Source: Fibrobacter sp.
Lineage (GTDB): Bacteria; Fibrobacterota; Fibrobacteria; Fibrobacterales; Fibrobacteraceae
Direction: 5' to 3'
DNA length: 64,000 nt
NCBI GenBank assembly: GCA_024398845.1
Contig: JAKSIM010000006.1
Coordinates: forward strand, 1 to 64,000
Positions within the stretch are counted from its first letter, which is position 1; every line of letters starts with the position of its first letter. The notes beneath the pieces are model-generated. The model saw only the letters and a list, made by a program, of their open reading frames with translations. It ran no database searches and was not told where the DNA came from. Positions 8,940 to 17,448 of the stretch are shown in pieces. The translations under genes were made by a program, and so were the position numbers.

Positions 8940-9005
8940 CACGGCTTGTTAATACAAGCCGTGTCCGCTTGACTCCGTGAACCGAAGTCGCCGATATTAA
9001 TCGGC
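8940..9005. repeat. Two perfect hairpins in the 8.9-9.07 kb intergenic region
   Basis: CACGGCTTGT-TAAT-ACAAGCCGTG (8940-8963) has 10-bp arms and GCCGAT-ATTA-ATCGGC (8990-9005) has 6-bp arms. They are joined by a GC-rich spacer and followed by GAAGGCGAGAGTGAGTG. Neither has a T tract. They resemble the modular hairpin patches at 1-262 and 52.3-52.5 kb. The rest of 8886-9066 holds only a weak imperfect stem (8890-8913) just after the FliB-like stop. Confidence 0.6.
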
Positions 9006-9066
9006 AACGAAGGCGAGAGTGAGTGAAAAAACGGAGGTTCTTCACACAACGTACTGAACGAACGGT

Positions 9067-10062
9067 CTAGTAAGTTCCCAGCAGTTCGCGGACCTTCTGC
9101 ATCATAGGAATCGACTTGGCACGGGCTTTCTCTTTACCGTAGGCGAGAATCTTGTCGATTTCTTCGGTGTGCGAAAGGAGGTAGAAGTACTTTTCACGGG
9201 CGGGGCCGAGGTGTTCCTCGAGCACGCTCTGGAGTTCGGCCTTGGCGTGTCCCCAGCCCATGCCACCGGCGCGGTAACGAGCGGCGAGAGCCTCGGCCTG
9301 TTCCGGAGTTGCAAACAACTTATACAGGCGGAACACGTTGCAGGTGTCCGGATCCTTCGGTTCTTCGATGCCCTGGGAGTTCGTGACAATCTTGCCAATC
9401 TTCTTTTTGAGCGCCTTGCTTTCGAGGAAGATGTCGATGACATTATCGTAAGACTTGCTCATCTTGCGACCGTCAAGACCGGGGATGACACCCGTCGTTT
9501 CCTGGAACACAGGTTCCGGGATGGTGAACACGTCCTCTCCGAAGTGCTTGTTGAACTTGATGGCGATATCGCGGGCGAATTCCACGTGCTGCTTCTGGTC
9601 CTTGCCAACAGGGACGATGTCCGCGTTGAACATGAGGATGTCGGCATCCATGAGGCACGGGTAGCAGTAAAGGCCCATGTTCACGTTCGCATCCGGGTCT
9701 TCGCCGGCGGCGGTGTTCGCTTCGACTTTTGCCTTGTAGGCGTGGGCGCGGTTCATGAAGCCCTTCGGGGTAAAGCAGCTGAGAGCCCAGCTGAGTTCAA
9801 AGATTTCCGGGATGTCGCTCTGCTTGTAGAAGAGGCCTTCTTCCGGGTTCAATCCAAGGGCAAGCCAGGTGGCCGCAATCTTGTAGATGTTTGCGCGCAT
9901 GTCCGCACCGTTCTGCACGGTGGTGAGCGCGTGGTAGTCTGCGATGAAATAGACCGTGTCGTAGGTCTTGGAAAGTTCAAGAGCCGGGCGAATGGCGCCC
10001 AGATAGTTGCCGAGGTGCGGCGTGCCGGTAGGCTTGATGCCTGTAAGAGAAACTTTTTTCAT
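9067..10062 (-). CDS. trpS: Tryptophanyl-tRNA synthetase
   Basis: Charges tRNA-Trp with tryptophan. The protein has 331 residues, the usual length for the bacterial class Ic enzyme. The HIGH-type motif appears as GIKPTGTPHLGNYLG (residues 8-22) and the KMSKS loop as GRKMSKSYDN (near residue 198). The ATG at 10062 lies 5 nt after a TAAATTTG box and has no ribosome-binding site, so the message may be leaderless. It is monocistronic and divergent from the RNase D operon. Confidence 0.97.
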   Translation of the reverse strand: MKKVSLTGIKPTGTPHLGNYLGAIRPALELSKTYDTVYFIADYHALTTVQNGADMRANIYKIAATWLALGLNPEEGLFYKQSDIPEIFELSWALSCFTPKGFMNRAHAYKAKVEANTAAGEDPDANVNMGLYCYPCLMDADILMFNADIVPVGKDQKQHVEFARDIAIKFNKHFGEDVFTIPEPVFQETTGVIPGLDGRKMSKSYDNVIDIFLESKALKKKIGKIVTNSQGIEEPKDPDTCNVFRLYKLFATPEQAEALAARYRAGGMGWGHAKAELQSVLEEHLGPAREKYFYLLSHTEEIDKILAYGKEKARAKSIPMMQKVRELLGTY

Positions 10063-10067
10063 GATGC

Positions 10068-10075
10068 CAAATTTA
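10068..10075 (-). promoter_or_regulatory. TAAATTTG box before trpS
   Basis: Minus-strand TAAATTTG (10075-10068), 5 nt before the trpS ATG, with no ribosome-binding site between. Confidence 0.5.
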
Positions 10076-10232
10076 AGAAAAAAATTTGATTATTTCACAA
10101 TCAAATACTTGAGCCTAGTTCAAATACACCCTTTTTCACCTCGTTTCACGAAACTTACTTTGTACACAATCGACAAAAATCCTGTTTTTTCTTAGAAAAA
10201 GCAACTCATTTCTCGTAAAATCTTGATAATAG

Positions 10233-10274
10233 GCCTTCAACCAAGGGGTTGCAACAAAAAAGAAGGCTTTTTTT
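10233..10274 (+). terminator. Orphan terminator, possible end of a small RNA or leader
   Basis: GCCTTC (10233-10238) pairs with GAAGGC (10262-10267) and is followed by T7. The alternative inner hairpin CAACC-AAGG-GGTTG (10238-10251) overlaps the left arm. No open reading frame ends before it: the upstream gene trpS is transcribed away. It therefore ends either a small RNA starting near 10165 or an attenuated leader of the RNase D operon. Confidence 0.55.
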
Positions 10275-10335
10275 GCATAAAAAGCATATTTCTTTAATCT
10301 TAATTTACAATGCTTTATTATTTTTCATTAAAAAT

Positions 10336-11493
10336 ATGATTCAAGACGAGAAATACATATTAGTAGATAGCGAAGAGTCGCTCGCAAACTTGCTAGCGGA
10401 CTTGGAACTTTATGATATGGCCGCGGTCGATACCGAAGCAGATTCGATGTATCATTACACCGCTCGTCTTTGCCTTATACAAATCACCATCGGGGATCAC
10501 CACTACATTGTGGACCCACTCTGTGGAATGGACCTTGCACCGCTCTTTAAAGCAAAAGCTATGCAAACATTGATTTTCCACGGAGCCGATTATGATTTGC
10601 GTTTACTTTGGCAAACTTACCAATTTTCGCCGGCCCACATCTTTGATACGATGCTGGCAGCAAAACTTTTGAACGAGCCCAGACTCGGGCTCGCCGATCT
10701 TGTTCGCGAATATTTTGGCGATGAACTCAAAAAAGAAAACCAGCGCGCAGACTGGACCATCCGTCCACTTCCTCTTGAAATGTGCGAATACGCCATTCAT
10801 GACACGTTCTATTTACATGAACTCTGCGCGATTCTCGTTGAAAAGCTCCAGGCCGCAGGCCGCCTGAGTTGGCTCACAGAGCAATGCGAAGCTCTTATCG
10901 AGCATTCCAAACACCCAGCTCCGGCTAAAAAAGACCCGTGGCGCATCCCAGGCAGTAACATTTACAGCCCTTGCGCCCTCAACATTTTGAAACATCTTTG
11001 GGAGTGGCGCGAAAAACAAGCCGAGGAACTGGACCGACCGCCTTACAAGGTGATGCCAGCCGAACTGATGCTCGCCATTGTTCGAGCCGAGCAAGCTCAT
11101 TTCCCCGAAGTCGACGAAAAATTTTTGCCAAAGCTACCTCGTAACTTTAAGGGCGACCGCCTGGACTCGTTCCTCAACATGATGCGCGAAGCCACGTCCG
11201 TACCCGAGGCAGAATGGCCGGTCAAACTTCCCAAGGCTCCCCCACCACCGGTAGTGCCCCATTCAGACCTGCTAATCGCGCTCAAAATTTGGAGAGACGA
11301 AAAAGCAGAACAACTTGGCCTTGACAGTTCCATGCTCGCTAACAAAGCGCAACTCATTTGGCTTGCTGCCCCAGGCGACATGCCTTGGACAGCACGTTAC
11401 GACGAAGCACACCTTATGAACTGGCAGCGCCAGATTTGGAACGAAATTCTACAAGAAAAGCTCCCCTCAGCGAAAAGAGTTGGAGAGGATTAG
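10336..11493 (+). CDS. rnd: Ribonuclease D (3'-5' exoribonuclease)
   Basis: Trims 3' ends of tRNA precursors and other small RNAs. The protein has 385 residues from the ATG at 10336; the longer frame before it is AT-rich promoter sequence. The DEDDy exonuclease sites are visible: DTEAD (Exo I, residues 33-37), HGADYDLRLLWQ (Exo II, near residue 81) and HDTFYLHEL (Exo III, near residue 155). Two HRDC-like helical segments follow, near residues 220-300 and 335-375 (LWEWREKQAEELDRPPYKVM and ALKIWRDEKAEQLGLDSSML). It is first in a run of ten closely spaced plus-strand genes, and the next start lies 3 nt after its stop. Confidence 0.93.
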   Translation: MIQDEKYILVDSEESLANLLADLELYDMAAVDTEADSMYHYTARLCLIQITIGDHHYIVDPLCGMDLAPLFKAKAMQTLIFHGADYDLRLLWQTYQFSPAHIFDTMLAAKLLNEPRLGLADLVREYFGDELKKENQRADWTIRPLPLEMCEYAIHDTFYLHELCAILVEKLQAAGRLSWLTEQCEALIEHSKHPAPAKKDPWRIPGSNIYSPCALNILKHLWEWREKQAEELDRPPYKVMPAELMLAIVRAEQAHFPEVDEKFLPKLPRNFKGDRLDSFLNMMREATSVPEAEWPVKLPKAPPPPVVPHSDLLIALKIWRDEKAEQLGLDSSMLANKAQLIWLAAPGDMPWTARYDEAHLMNWQRQIWNEILQEKLPSAKRVGED

Positions 11494-11496
11494 TCT

Positions 11497-12090
11497 ATGA
11501 GTACCATAAGCGCCATTGTTGTATTCATTTTGGTTATACTGATTTTTGGCAGTAGTCAAATTGTAGACCTAGTCCTCAAAAAACGCCGCGAGAAAAAAGG
11601 CGAAGATATTATCAAGGATCCATGGCAGCAAATCCACGATATCCCGGGATACAGAAACTCTCGCCACATTGCAGCTTTTTACCCGGTTAAAGGCGAGCCC
11701 AACCTAATGCCTATTCTCGAAGAACTAGCCATGGAGGGGCGCCTTCTTTTGCCACGCTGCGAAAGCGAAGGCATCATGAATTTTTACAAGATTGACAACC
11801 TTAAAAAAGATTTAATCAAAGGTCACTTTGGAATTATGGAACCACGCGAAGGTCTGGAAATATTCCAGGACGAAATTCCCATATTCCTTGTACCCGGAAC
11901 AAAATTTAACTGGGATGGTTCCAGACAGGGGCACGGCAAGGGCTACTATGACCGGTTCCTAGCCAAGCACCCCAAGGCGTATAAAGCCGGAATCGCCACC
12001 CCTGCACAGATTTTTAAAGATCCTCTTGAGCAAAAAGAAACGGACATCAAAATGGACGTGATAATTGCTTGCAAAGAAAAAGAGTATTAA
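11497..12090 (+). CDS. 5-formyltetrahydrofolate cyclo-ligase-like, membrane-anchored
   Basis: The C-terminal two-thirds is the 5-formyl-THF cyclo-ligase fold, which converts 5-formyl-THF to methenyl-THF with ATP. The signature is VPGTKFNWDGSRQGHGKGYY followed by DRFL (about residues 129-152). The N-terminus is unusual: residues 4-20 are a hydrophobic helix (ISAIVVFILVILIFGSS) followed by a basic stretch (KKRREKKGE), where the family normally starts with a soluble helix and a nucleotide-binding lysine. The protein is 197 residues, near normal length, so the helix replaces rather than precedes the usual segment. It sits between RNase D and an rRNA methylase gene. Confidence 0.85.
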   Translation: MSTISAIVVFILVILIFGSSQIVDLVLKKRREKKGEDIIKDPWQQIHDIPGYRNSRHIAAFYPVKGEPNLMPILEELAMEGRLLLPRCESEGIMNFYKIDNLKKDLIKGHFGIMEPREGLEIFQDEIPIFLVPGTKFNWDGSRQGHGKGYYDRFLAKHPKAYKAGIATPAQIFKDPLEQKETDIKMDVIIACKEKEY

Positions 12091-12117
12091 ACCGAATTAG
12101 AAATTCAGGAGTTCTTA

Positions 12118-13119
12118 ATGAGTTTTGACAATGACGACAATCGTCGCGATTTTGACGAGAACCGCAACAGCTTTAGCGGAGGACGAAATCGCAGCTTTGG
12201 ACGAAGTGACCGTCCGCGTTTTGGCGGAGTTCATGGCGGGGAACGCCGAGAAGGCTTCCGCCCACGTAACGATTTTCGCCCACGCAACGAAGGTTTCCAT
12301 CCTCGTGGCGAGGGAAACGACAACTTTCGTCCTCGCCCAGAAAATGTAGTGACTGCCATGGGCGATGCTGATGCCGCACCGCAGGTTGCCGTTGGAGGTC
12401 TCAAAGAAGTCGAAGAACTTTTGACCAAAAACCCGTTGCAAGTTCATCGCGTGCTTTTTATGCACCAGTCGGGCAACCCCAAGCTATATGAACTGCAAAA
12501 ACTCGCCAAGCGTGCCCACGTTCACGTACAGCAAGTGGACTCAAAAATTCTCGACAGCTACGCACGTCCAAACCACGGCGTTGTAGCCTTGATGAATGAA
12601 AAAGAACTCCTCAACTGGATGGATGTTCGCGAAGAATTTTTCAAAGCTCGCGACAACGGTGAAAAGAAATTGGTCGCTGTAGCCACAAACATTGAAGACC
12701 CGCGTAACTTGGGCGCATGCATTCGTAGTTCACTCGCTCTGGGGGTCGATATTCTTTTGCTTCCGGCCAAGGGAATGTGTGGTATCACCCCAAGTGTCGC
12801 TCGCACTTCTGCAGGCGCACTTGAAAAGCTTCGCATTTGCAGACCGGACAATTTAGAAGGCGCTGTTGGTGAACTTAAAATGGCAGGCTACCAAATTCTT
12901 GGACTTGACGCCGACACAGAAACGAACCTCGCCGATTTCAATTTCGCAGACCAGGTCGTGCTCGCCGTAGGTGGTGAAGACGTCGGTCTTCCTCCATTTA
13001 TAAAAAAGCAATGCGATGCCGTTCTCCGCATTCCCATGAAGCCCGAAGCCCATTCGTACAACGCTTCCGTGGCACTATCCCTTGGGCTATACGAATACGC
13101 CAGACTTCGCATAAAGTAA
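12118..13119 (+). CDS. rlmB: TrmH/SpoU-family rRNA 2'-O-methyltransferase (RlmB-like)
   Basis: Predicted SAM-dependent 2'-O-methylation of a guanosine in 23S rRNA. The protein has 333 residues. From residue 85 on it follows the RlmB layout: a substrate-binding domain (VEELLTKNPLQVHRVLFM), then the SPOUT knot with NIEDPRNLGACIRSS (motif 1), VLAVGGEDVGLPP (motif 2) and IPMKPEAHSYNASVALSLGL (motif 3). Residues 1-80 are an extra tail very rich in Arg, Gly, Asn and Phe with RPRN/FRPR-type repeats, probably disordered and RNA-binding. The start follows CAGGAG. Confidence 0.9.
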   Translation: MSFDNDDNRRDFDENRNSFSGGRNRSFGRSDRPRFGGVHGGERREGFRPRNDFRPRNEGFHPRGEGNDNFRPRPENVVTAMGDADAAPQVAVGGLKEVEELLTKNPLQVHRVLFMHQSGNPKLYELQKLAKRAHVHVQQVDSKILDSYARPNHGVVALMNEKELLNWMDVREEFFKARDNGEKKLVAVATNIEDPRNLGACIRSSLALGVDILLLPAKGMCGITPSVARTSAGALEKLRICRPDNLEGAVGELKMAGYQILGLDADTETNLADFNFADQVVLAVGGEDVGLPPFIKKQCDAVLRIPMKPEAHSYNASVALSLGLYEYARLRIK

Positions 13120-13156
13120 GATTTTGAATTCATAAACCTCAAACGAAAGGTAACTT

Positions 13157-14881
13157 ATGGAAAGTGCAACCAAAATCATAAACCAGTTTCTGAAGAGCAA
13201 ACTCACGGGTAATGAACTCAAGAGTGAATTGTTCAAGGCGGGAGAAGCCGCTCAACAAGATGGCTGGACCTTTATGGACGCCTCGTTCCAGCTTGGCGGG
13301 TATGCCCGCGACAACGGCCTTTCGGGTGATGAAGTTGAACAAATTCTCCGCCGCGCCTTCTCTGCAGAAAAGAGAGCTGTGGAACGAGAAGAGGCGAAAC
13401 CAGCAGAAGCCCCAAAAGCCGAAACGGTTGCAGCACCTATACAGCCGACCATCATTTCGCCTATGCCAGCAGGCATGTTCTCCATGGAACAAATGCTCGC
13501 CATGGGCCTTGATACGCAGTCCTTGACTTTGCTGCAGAACCACAAGATTGACCCCGAAGCGCTCTCCATTCCATGGCCGAGCCATGACTGGCGTAAGGAC
13601 CTCGCCAAGCTTTTGGAAGCCGTTTTTGAAGAAGATGAAACTATTGAATTCAAGGTTTCAGAAACTCCAAATACCACATCGGAACTCGTTTCAAACATTG
13701 TTGGGCAAGACGCTTCCATCACCAAAATCATGAAGAGCCTTGACAGTCCTGAAGGCGCTTTGATTTGCGTAAACGCAACACAAGGCAGCAAGGACGCCAC
13801 AGACGAAAGCTTCCGTTATCGTTATGTGGTCGTAGACAGCCCTAAGATGCTTTTGGCAAAACAGCTCGCTTATTATAAGGCCTTGAACCTGCCCTGCGCC
13901 GCCATCGTGAATACGCTAGGAGCAAACTCCGCTCAAGCCTGGATTAAAATTGGCGCAAGCAACCTCGATGAGTACAACGACCGCGTAGACTTCCTTTTTA
14001 AAACACTGGAAGAACAGGGCTTTAAAGTTGACCCATCTAACAAGAACCCGAACATGATGGCCCGAATGCCTGGCGTGCTTCGCGGCGGTAAGCAGCAATA
14101 TCTCATTGGCCTGGAACAGGGCGCCAAAAACTTCCAGGAGTGGCGCGAATGGGTGGAATACTCACTTGACGGCAAGCCACTTGTGGAACTCGCTAGCGAT
14201 AGTGAAGAAGCTCCGAAAAAAGACGCAAGCATTATTGAAAACGTTTTACGTACCGGAGAATTTTTCTTGTTCACCGCCCCTCCCAAAAGCGGCAAGTCCT
14301 TTGCTCTTATGGACCTCGGGCTTTCCATTTGCTACGGTGAAGACTGGTTCGGCAACACCACAACCTCGAACGACGTTCTATTTATTAACTACGAACTCAC
14401 GAGATCCGTATTCCTGAACCGTCTGTATTTACTGGGCGGAATTCGAGGCCTCAACGCAAGTACTCCAAAGTTTGGTTTTTTGAATCTGCGCGGCACAGCC
14501 CTCTCGCCGATTGAAACCGCACAGCTCATCGCGAAACGTATTGAAGGCGCCAAGAAAATGGAAAACCATGACTACCGCGTTGTGGTCATAGACCCGATTT
14601 CGGCAGTGTTACACAATCCCAAATCTCTGCGTTTGACAGGCGCCCCGCACCAAATGCTTATGCAAATGATCGACACAATTATCGCCTTAACCGGTTGTGC
14701 CGTGGTAACAGCCTGCAATAACGATGAATTCCCATACCTAAGCTCCCGCGCCGATAGCGTCATGTCGCTCACTCCTGTAGAAGGTAGTCTCGATCTGTAC
14801 CAAATCAACGGTTCATTCCGTGAATTCCCAAAGATGATTGCACGTGAATGTTCTTGGATCTACCCGCGTTTCTTGGTATAA
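13157..14881 (+). CDS. Primase-like domain fused to RepA-like AAA ATPase
   Basis: Protein of 574 residues. The N-terminal 75 residues are helical. Residues about 190-330 resemble an archaeo-eukaryotic primase/RepB-primase fold: RYVVVDS, NTLGANSAQAWIKI, then FKVDPSNKNPNMMARMPGVL, close to the 'NPxRlxRxPG' signature of plasmid and phage primases. The expected SxH motif histidine is not seen (AQAW instead). Residues about 345-560 form a RecA-like ATPase of the RepA type with Walker A APPKSGKS (near 374) and Walker B YRVVVIDPIS (near 475). Family members usually replicate mobile elements, but no other mobile-element gene is nearby. The gene has the same codon style as its neighbours and lies inside an RNA-metabolism operon. 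Confidence 0.75.
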   Translation: MESATKIINQFLKSKLTGNELKSELFKAGEAAQQDGWTFMDASFQLGGYARDNGLSGDEVEQILRRAFSAEKRAVEREEAKPAEAPKAETVAAPIQPTIISPMPAGMFSMEQMLAMGLDTQSLTLLQNHKIDPEALSIPWPSHDWRKDLAKLLEAVFEEDETIEFKVSETPNTTSELVSNIVGQDASITKIMKSLDSPEGALICVNATQGSKDATDESFRYRYVVVDSPKMLLAKQLAYYKALNLPCAAIVNTLGANSAQAWIKIGASNLDEYNDRVDFLFKTLEEQGFKVDPSNKNPNMMARMPGVLRGGKQQYLIGLEQGAKNFQEWREWVEYSLDGKPLVELASDSEEAPKKDASIIENVLRTGEFFLFTAPPKSGKSFALMDLGLSICYGEDWFGNTTTSNDVLFINYELTRSVFLNRLYLLGGIRGLNASTPKFGFLNLRGTALSPIETAQLIAKRIEGAKKMENHDYRVVVIDPISAVLHNPKSLRLTGAPHQMLMQMIDTIIALTGCAVVTACNNDEFPYLSSRADSVMSLTPVEGSLDLYQINGSFREFPKMIARECSWIYPRFLV

Positions 14882-14901
14882 TTTTTTTCAGCAAGTATTA
14901 T

Positions 14902-16239
14902 ATGTACACAAGACAAAGTCGCAACGCAAGTTTAAAGTTCAAAGCCCCCAAAAAACTGGTGGCCAGTAAATTCCGTTCTAAAGCAACTGCAGAAAAGGAA
15001 GAAGCCGTTGCCGTTAAACCCGTTTCCGCAAAAGTTCTCTCCTTTGACGATTTAAAGCGCCAACTGACCGCCTGGACCGAAAACGAAAATATCCCCGGCA
15101 AGTTCCAAGCCTGGTTTACCCAAGACGCAATCGCCGAACACTCAGACTGGCGAATCATCTCGAAAAAACAAGGTGAGCATGAAGTCTTGACACTTGATGC
15201 ACCCGCCAAGGATATGGAAGTTCCCGAAGTCGTCAAGACAATTAATGAACAACTCCACAAAGACCACCTGCGCATTTTCCGCAAGGCCATCCGCCAAATT
15301 TGGTTTAGAGCCACAGGCGACGGTCGATACGCACTTTTAGTCCAAGCCAACTGCCACGGTCGAAATTCCGCGCATGGTTACAAAACCTTCTCGGACTTTG
15401 TCGAACGCAGTTGTCCAGAAATCATCAGCTGCCATCAAATCCAGTGCCAACCCGACAAGACATTTGACCCAGCCTTCAAGCAGTCGGTTCGCGTTGACTG
15501 CAAGAGTAGCTTTGGAAGCGACTTTATGCCTCTCGCCGACACGGGTTTCCATATGCACGTGCTAGATTGGGCACCACGCATCAAGGACGCCTGGCTCGGT
15601 CTTCCCGCACGCATTAAGGACGCCATTCACCCAGCCGTAGGCGATAAACTTTTTGAATTTTATTCCGGTTGTTCTTACGTTAGCGCCTCGCTCGCCAGCT
15701 ATTTTACCCAAGTAGAGGCTTTGGACTGCCGAGAATCGGCCATGCTCTCGACCCGTTACAACAGCAAGAGTCTCGCCGAAGATAAATTACGATTCCATCG
15801 CAGTCAACTAGAAGCAGGTTTCTTCGCCAAGTTTTTCGCCAAAGAAGAAAACGAAGGACGCTGGACCCTTTACTTCAATTTGCCCGCCGGAGAATCCCTT
15901 CCATCAGGTGTGGAACAAGCAGCCGCCCTATCCCGCCCGGAGCGCATTTTGCTACAACTTTCGGATCTTGAAATCGCAGCAAAGGAAATTCGTCATTTCC
16001 GTCGCGAAGGGTACGTTCTGCGTAAAAACATTCCCCTCTACCTTGAACCAGGTAGCGGGAAAATGGAACTTTTGATGCTCTTTGTCCCCGACAGAGCGGG
16101 TCTTTTGAGCCAAAATTCGGCCCAAATGCACAAATCTCGCAACGTTCAACGACCCAAAGAGCGCATAAACACGCAAAAACAGGGAGATATTCCCTATTTT
16201 GTGCAATCAAAGCCTACTTTTAAGCAAAGAAAAGATTAA
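14902..16239 (+). CDS. TrmA/RumA-like class I methyltransferase, catalytic Cys missing
   Basis: Protein of 445 residues from the ATG at 14902. The first 30 residues are basic. The C-terminal half resembles RNA 5-methyluridine methyltransferases. A glycine-rich SAM segment KLFEFYSGCSYVSASLASYF lies near residue 250, and NSKSLAEDKLRFHRS corresponds to the adenine-binding region. At the place of the family's DPPR motif is NLPAGES (near 325), and at the place of the nucleophile strand (VSCNP) is LQLSDLE (near 350). The catalytic cysteine and the DPPR proline-arginine pair are therefore absent. The end is basic and disordered. It may be a non-catalytic RNA-binding relative or have changed chemistry. 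Confidence 0.7.
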   Translation: MYTRQSRNASLKFKAPKKLVASKFRSKATAEKEEAVAVKPVSAKVLSFDDLKRQLTAWTENENIPGKFQAWFTQDAIAEHSDWRIISKKQGEHEVLTLDAPAKDMEVPEVVKTINEQLHKDHLRIFRKAIRQIWFRATGDGRYALLVQANCHGRNSAHGYKTFSDFVERSCPEIISCHQIQCQPDKTFDPAFKQSVRVDCKSSFGSDFMPLADTGFHMHVLDWAPRIKDAWLGLPARIKDAIHPAVGDKLFEFYSGCSYVSASLASYFTQVEALDCRESAMLSTRYNSKSLAEDKLRFHRSQLEAGFFAKFFAKEENEGRWTLYFNLPAGESLPSGVEQAAALSRPERILLQLSDLEIAAKEIRHFRREGYVLRKNIPLYLEPGSGKMELLMLFVPDRAGLLSQNSAQMHKSRNVQRPKERINTQKQGDIPYFVQSKPTFKQRKD

Positions 16240-16284
16240 ATTATTACATAACTTGTTCACGTTCAAAGAGTTACAAGGATAATT

Positions 16285-17448
16285 ATGCGATTTTTCAAAT
16301 GTGCAACACTCTGCCTTGGCCTCACAGCCTTGATCGCTTCCGCCTACATCGTCAAGGAAGGCGATACCTTGTGGGATCTGAGCGACGAATTCCTGAAAGA
16401 CCCGTTCGCATGGCCTGACCTTTGGGAAAACAACCGCCACATCCAGGACCCGCACTGGATTTATCCAGGTGACTCCATTTACTTTGGCGAGAACGTTCGA
16501 GACGAACACGTTCTGCAAACCCCAAGCAAGAACCCTTGCGTAACAGCCGTAGCAGATTCCAACCTTCCCAAGGGAGTAACCGCAGTTGGCTGTGATGACG
16601 CCGACGGACGTAACGGCGACTTCGAGGACATGTTGGGCGACCTTCGCAACCGCGACAAGAAACAAAAGAAGAAAAAAGCCGCTGCAGATGAGTTCTATTA
16701 CCAGCAACGACCGGCTCCAAAGATTTTCAACGCCTATTACCAAATTCACGCACCCCTGCTATACTCTCTGGATTCCCTTAAAAAAGACAGTTCGTTCATC
16801 TCCATCAAATCGGGCGAAAAGAAGGAACCCATCATTCACATTCCCGAAATGGAAATTGTCATAGGCATTGGCAAAAAGACTAACGCCAATCTCAAAAAAG
16901 GCGATCTCGTAGAAATCTTTGACGCTCGCCGCATTGAAGTCGCGCAGGCTAAGTCCTCCAGCTTCAAGAAATACGCTATGCTCCGTTTGAACGGCATTGC
17001 CAAGATTACCGCAATTGGCGACACGCTTTCTCGAGCACAAATTGTTCAAAGCTTCCACGAAATCAAGATTCACCAGGCCAAAGCAAGACTCAAACAGCCT
17101 CTGCAAGCAATCAACGTATCAAGCTATTCTGCCGTTCCAGAATCAAAGCTTGAGGATATGGCCATTATCACCTTCTCAGTGGACCCGATGCTCATTATCG
17201 GCGCTTATTCTTACGTGCTCATTGACAAAGGTTACGCCCAAAACTACAAAACAGGCGATGCCATTGCCATTTGGGAAGAAGACAAATCTGACGCAACCAT
17301 TCCTCCGCGTCTCCTCGGTCGAGGCGTACTTGTTCGCGCAAACGCAAACGAATCGGCAATTTTGATTCGCGAAATTTATTCGAACAACCGCCGCATTGAG
17401 CCCGGCCATAAAGTTTCTGTAACCCATACCGCGAATACAGTCCAGTGA
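16285..17448 (+). CDS. Exported LysM-domain protein
   Basis: Protein of 387 residues with an AAGGA ribosome-binding site. Residues 1-18 form a signal peptide (MRFFKCATLCLGLTALIA). A single LysM domain follows immediately (AYIVKEGDTLWDLSDEFLKD to IYPGDSIYF, residues 19-70) and should bind peptidoglycan. A Lys-rich linker (KKQKKKKAA) leads to a C-terminal region of about 240 residues with repeated beta-strand blocks. FimV- and YgaU-like proteins use a similar layout. Its stop overlaps a 38-codon membrane ORF, so translation of the two is probably coupled. Confidence 0.88.
   Translation: MRFFKCATLCLGLTALIASAYIVKEGDTLWDLSDEFLKDPFAWPDLWENNRHIQDPHWIYPGDSIYFGENVRDEHVLQTPSKNPCVTAVADSNLPKGVTAVGCDDADGRNGDFEDMLGDLRNRDKKQKKKKAAADEFYYQQRPAPKIFNAYYQIHAPLLYSLDSLKKDSSFISIKSGEKKEPIIHIPEMEIVIGIGKKTNANLKKGDLVEIFDARRIEVAQAKSSSFKKYAMLRLNGIAKITAIGDTLSRAQIVQSFHEIKIHQAKARLKQPLQAINVSSYSAVPESKLEDMAIITFSVDPMLIIGAYSYVLIDKGYAQNYKTGDAIAIWEEDKSDATIPPRLLGRGVLVRANANESAILIREIYSNNRRIEPGHKVSVTHTANTVQ

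Noticed and set aside
8886-9066. Possible tRNA or structured RNA in the GC-rich region after the FliB-like gene
   Set aside because: There is no T-loop GTTCRANNC, no acceptor stem pairing and no CCA; only simple palindromes.
13157-14881. Integrated plasmid or prophage remnant suggested by the primase-like ATPase
   Set aside because: No integrase, attachment repeats, tRNA or other replication genes are nearby; codon use and spacing match the surrounding operon.
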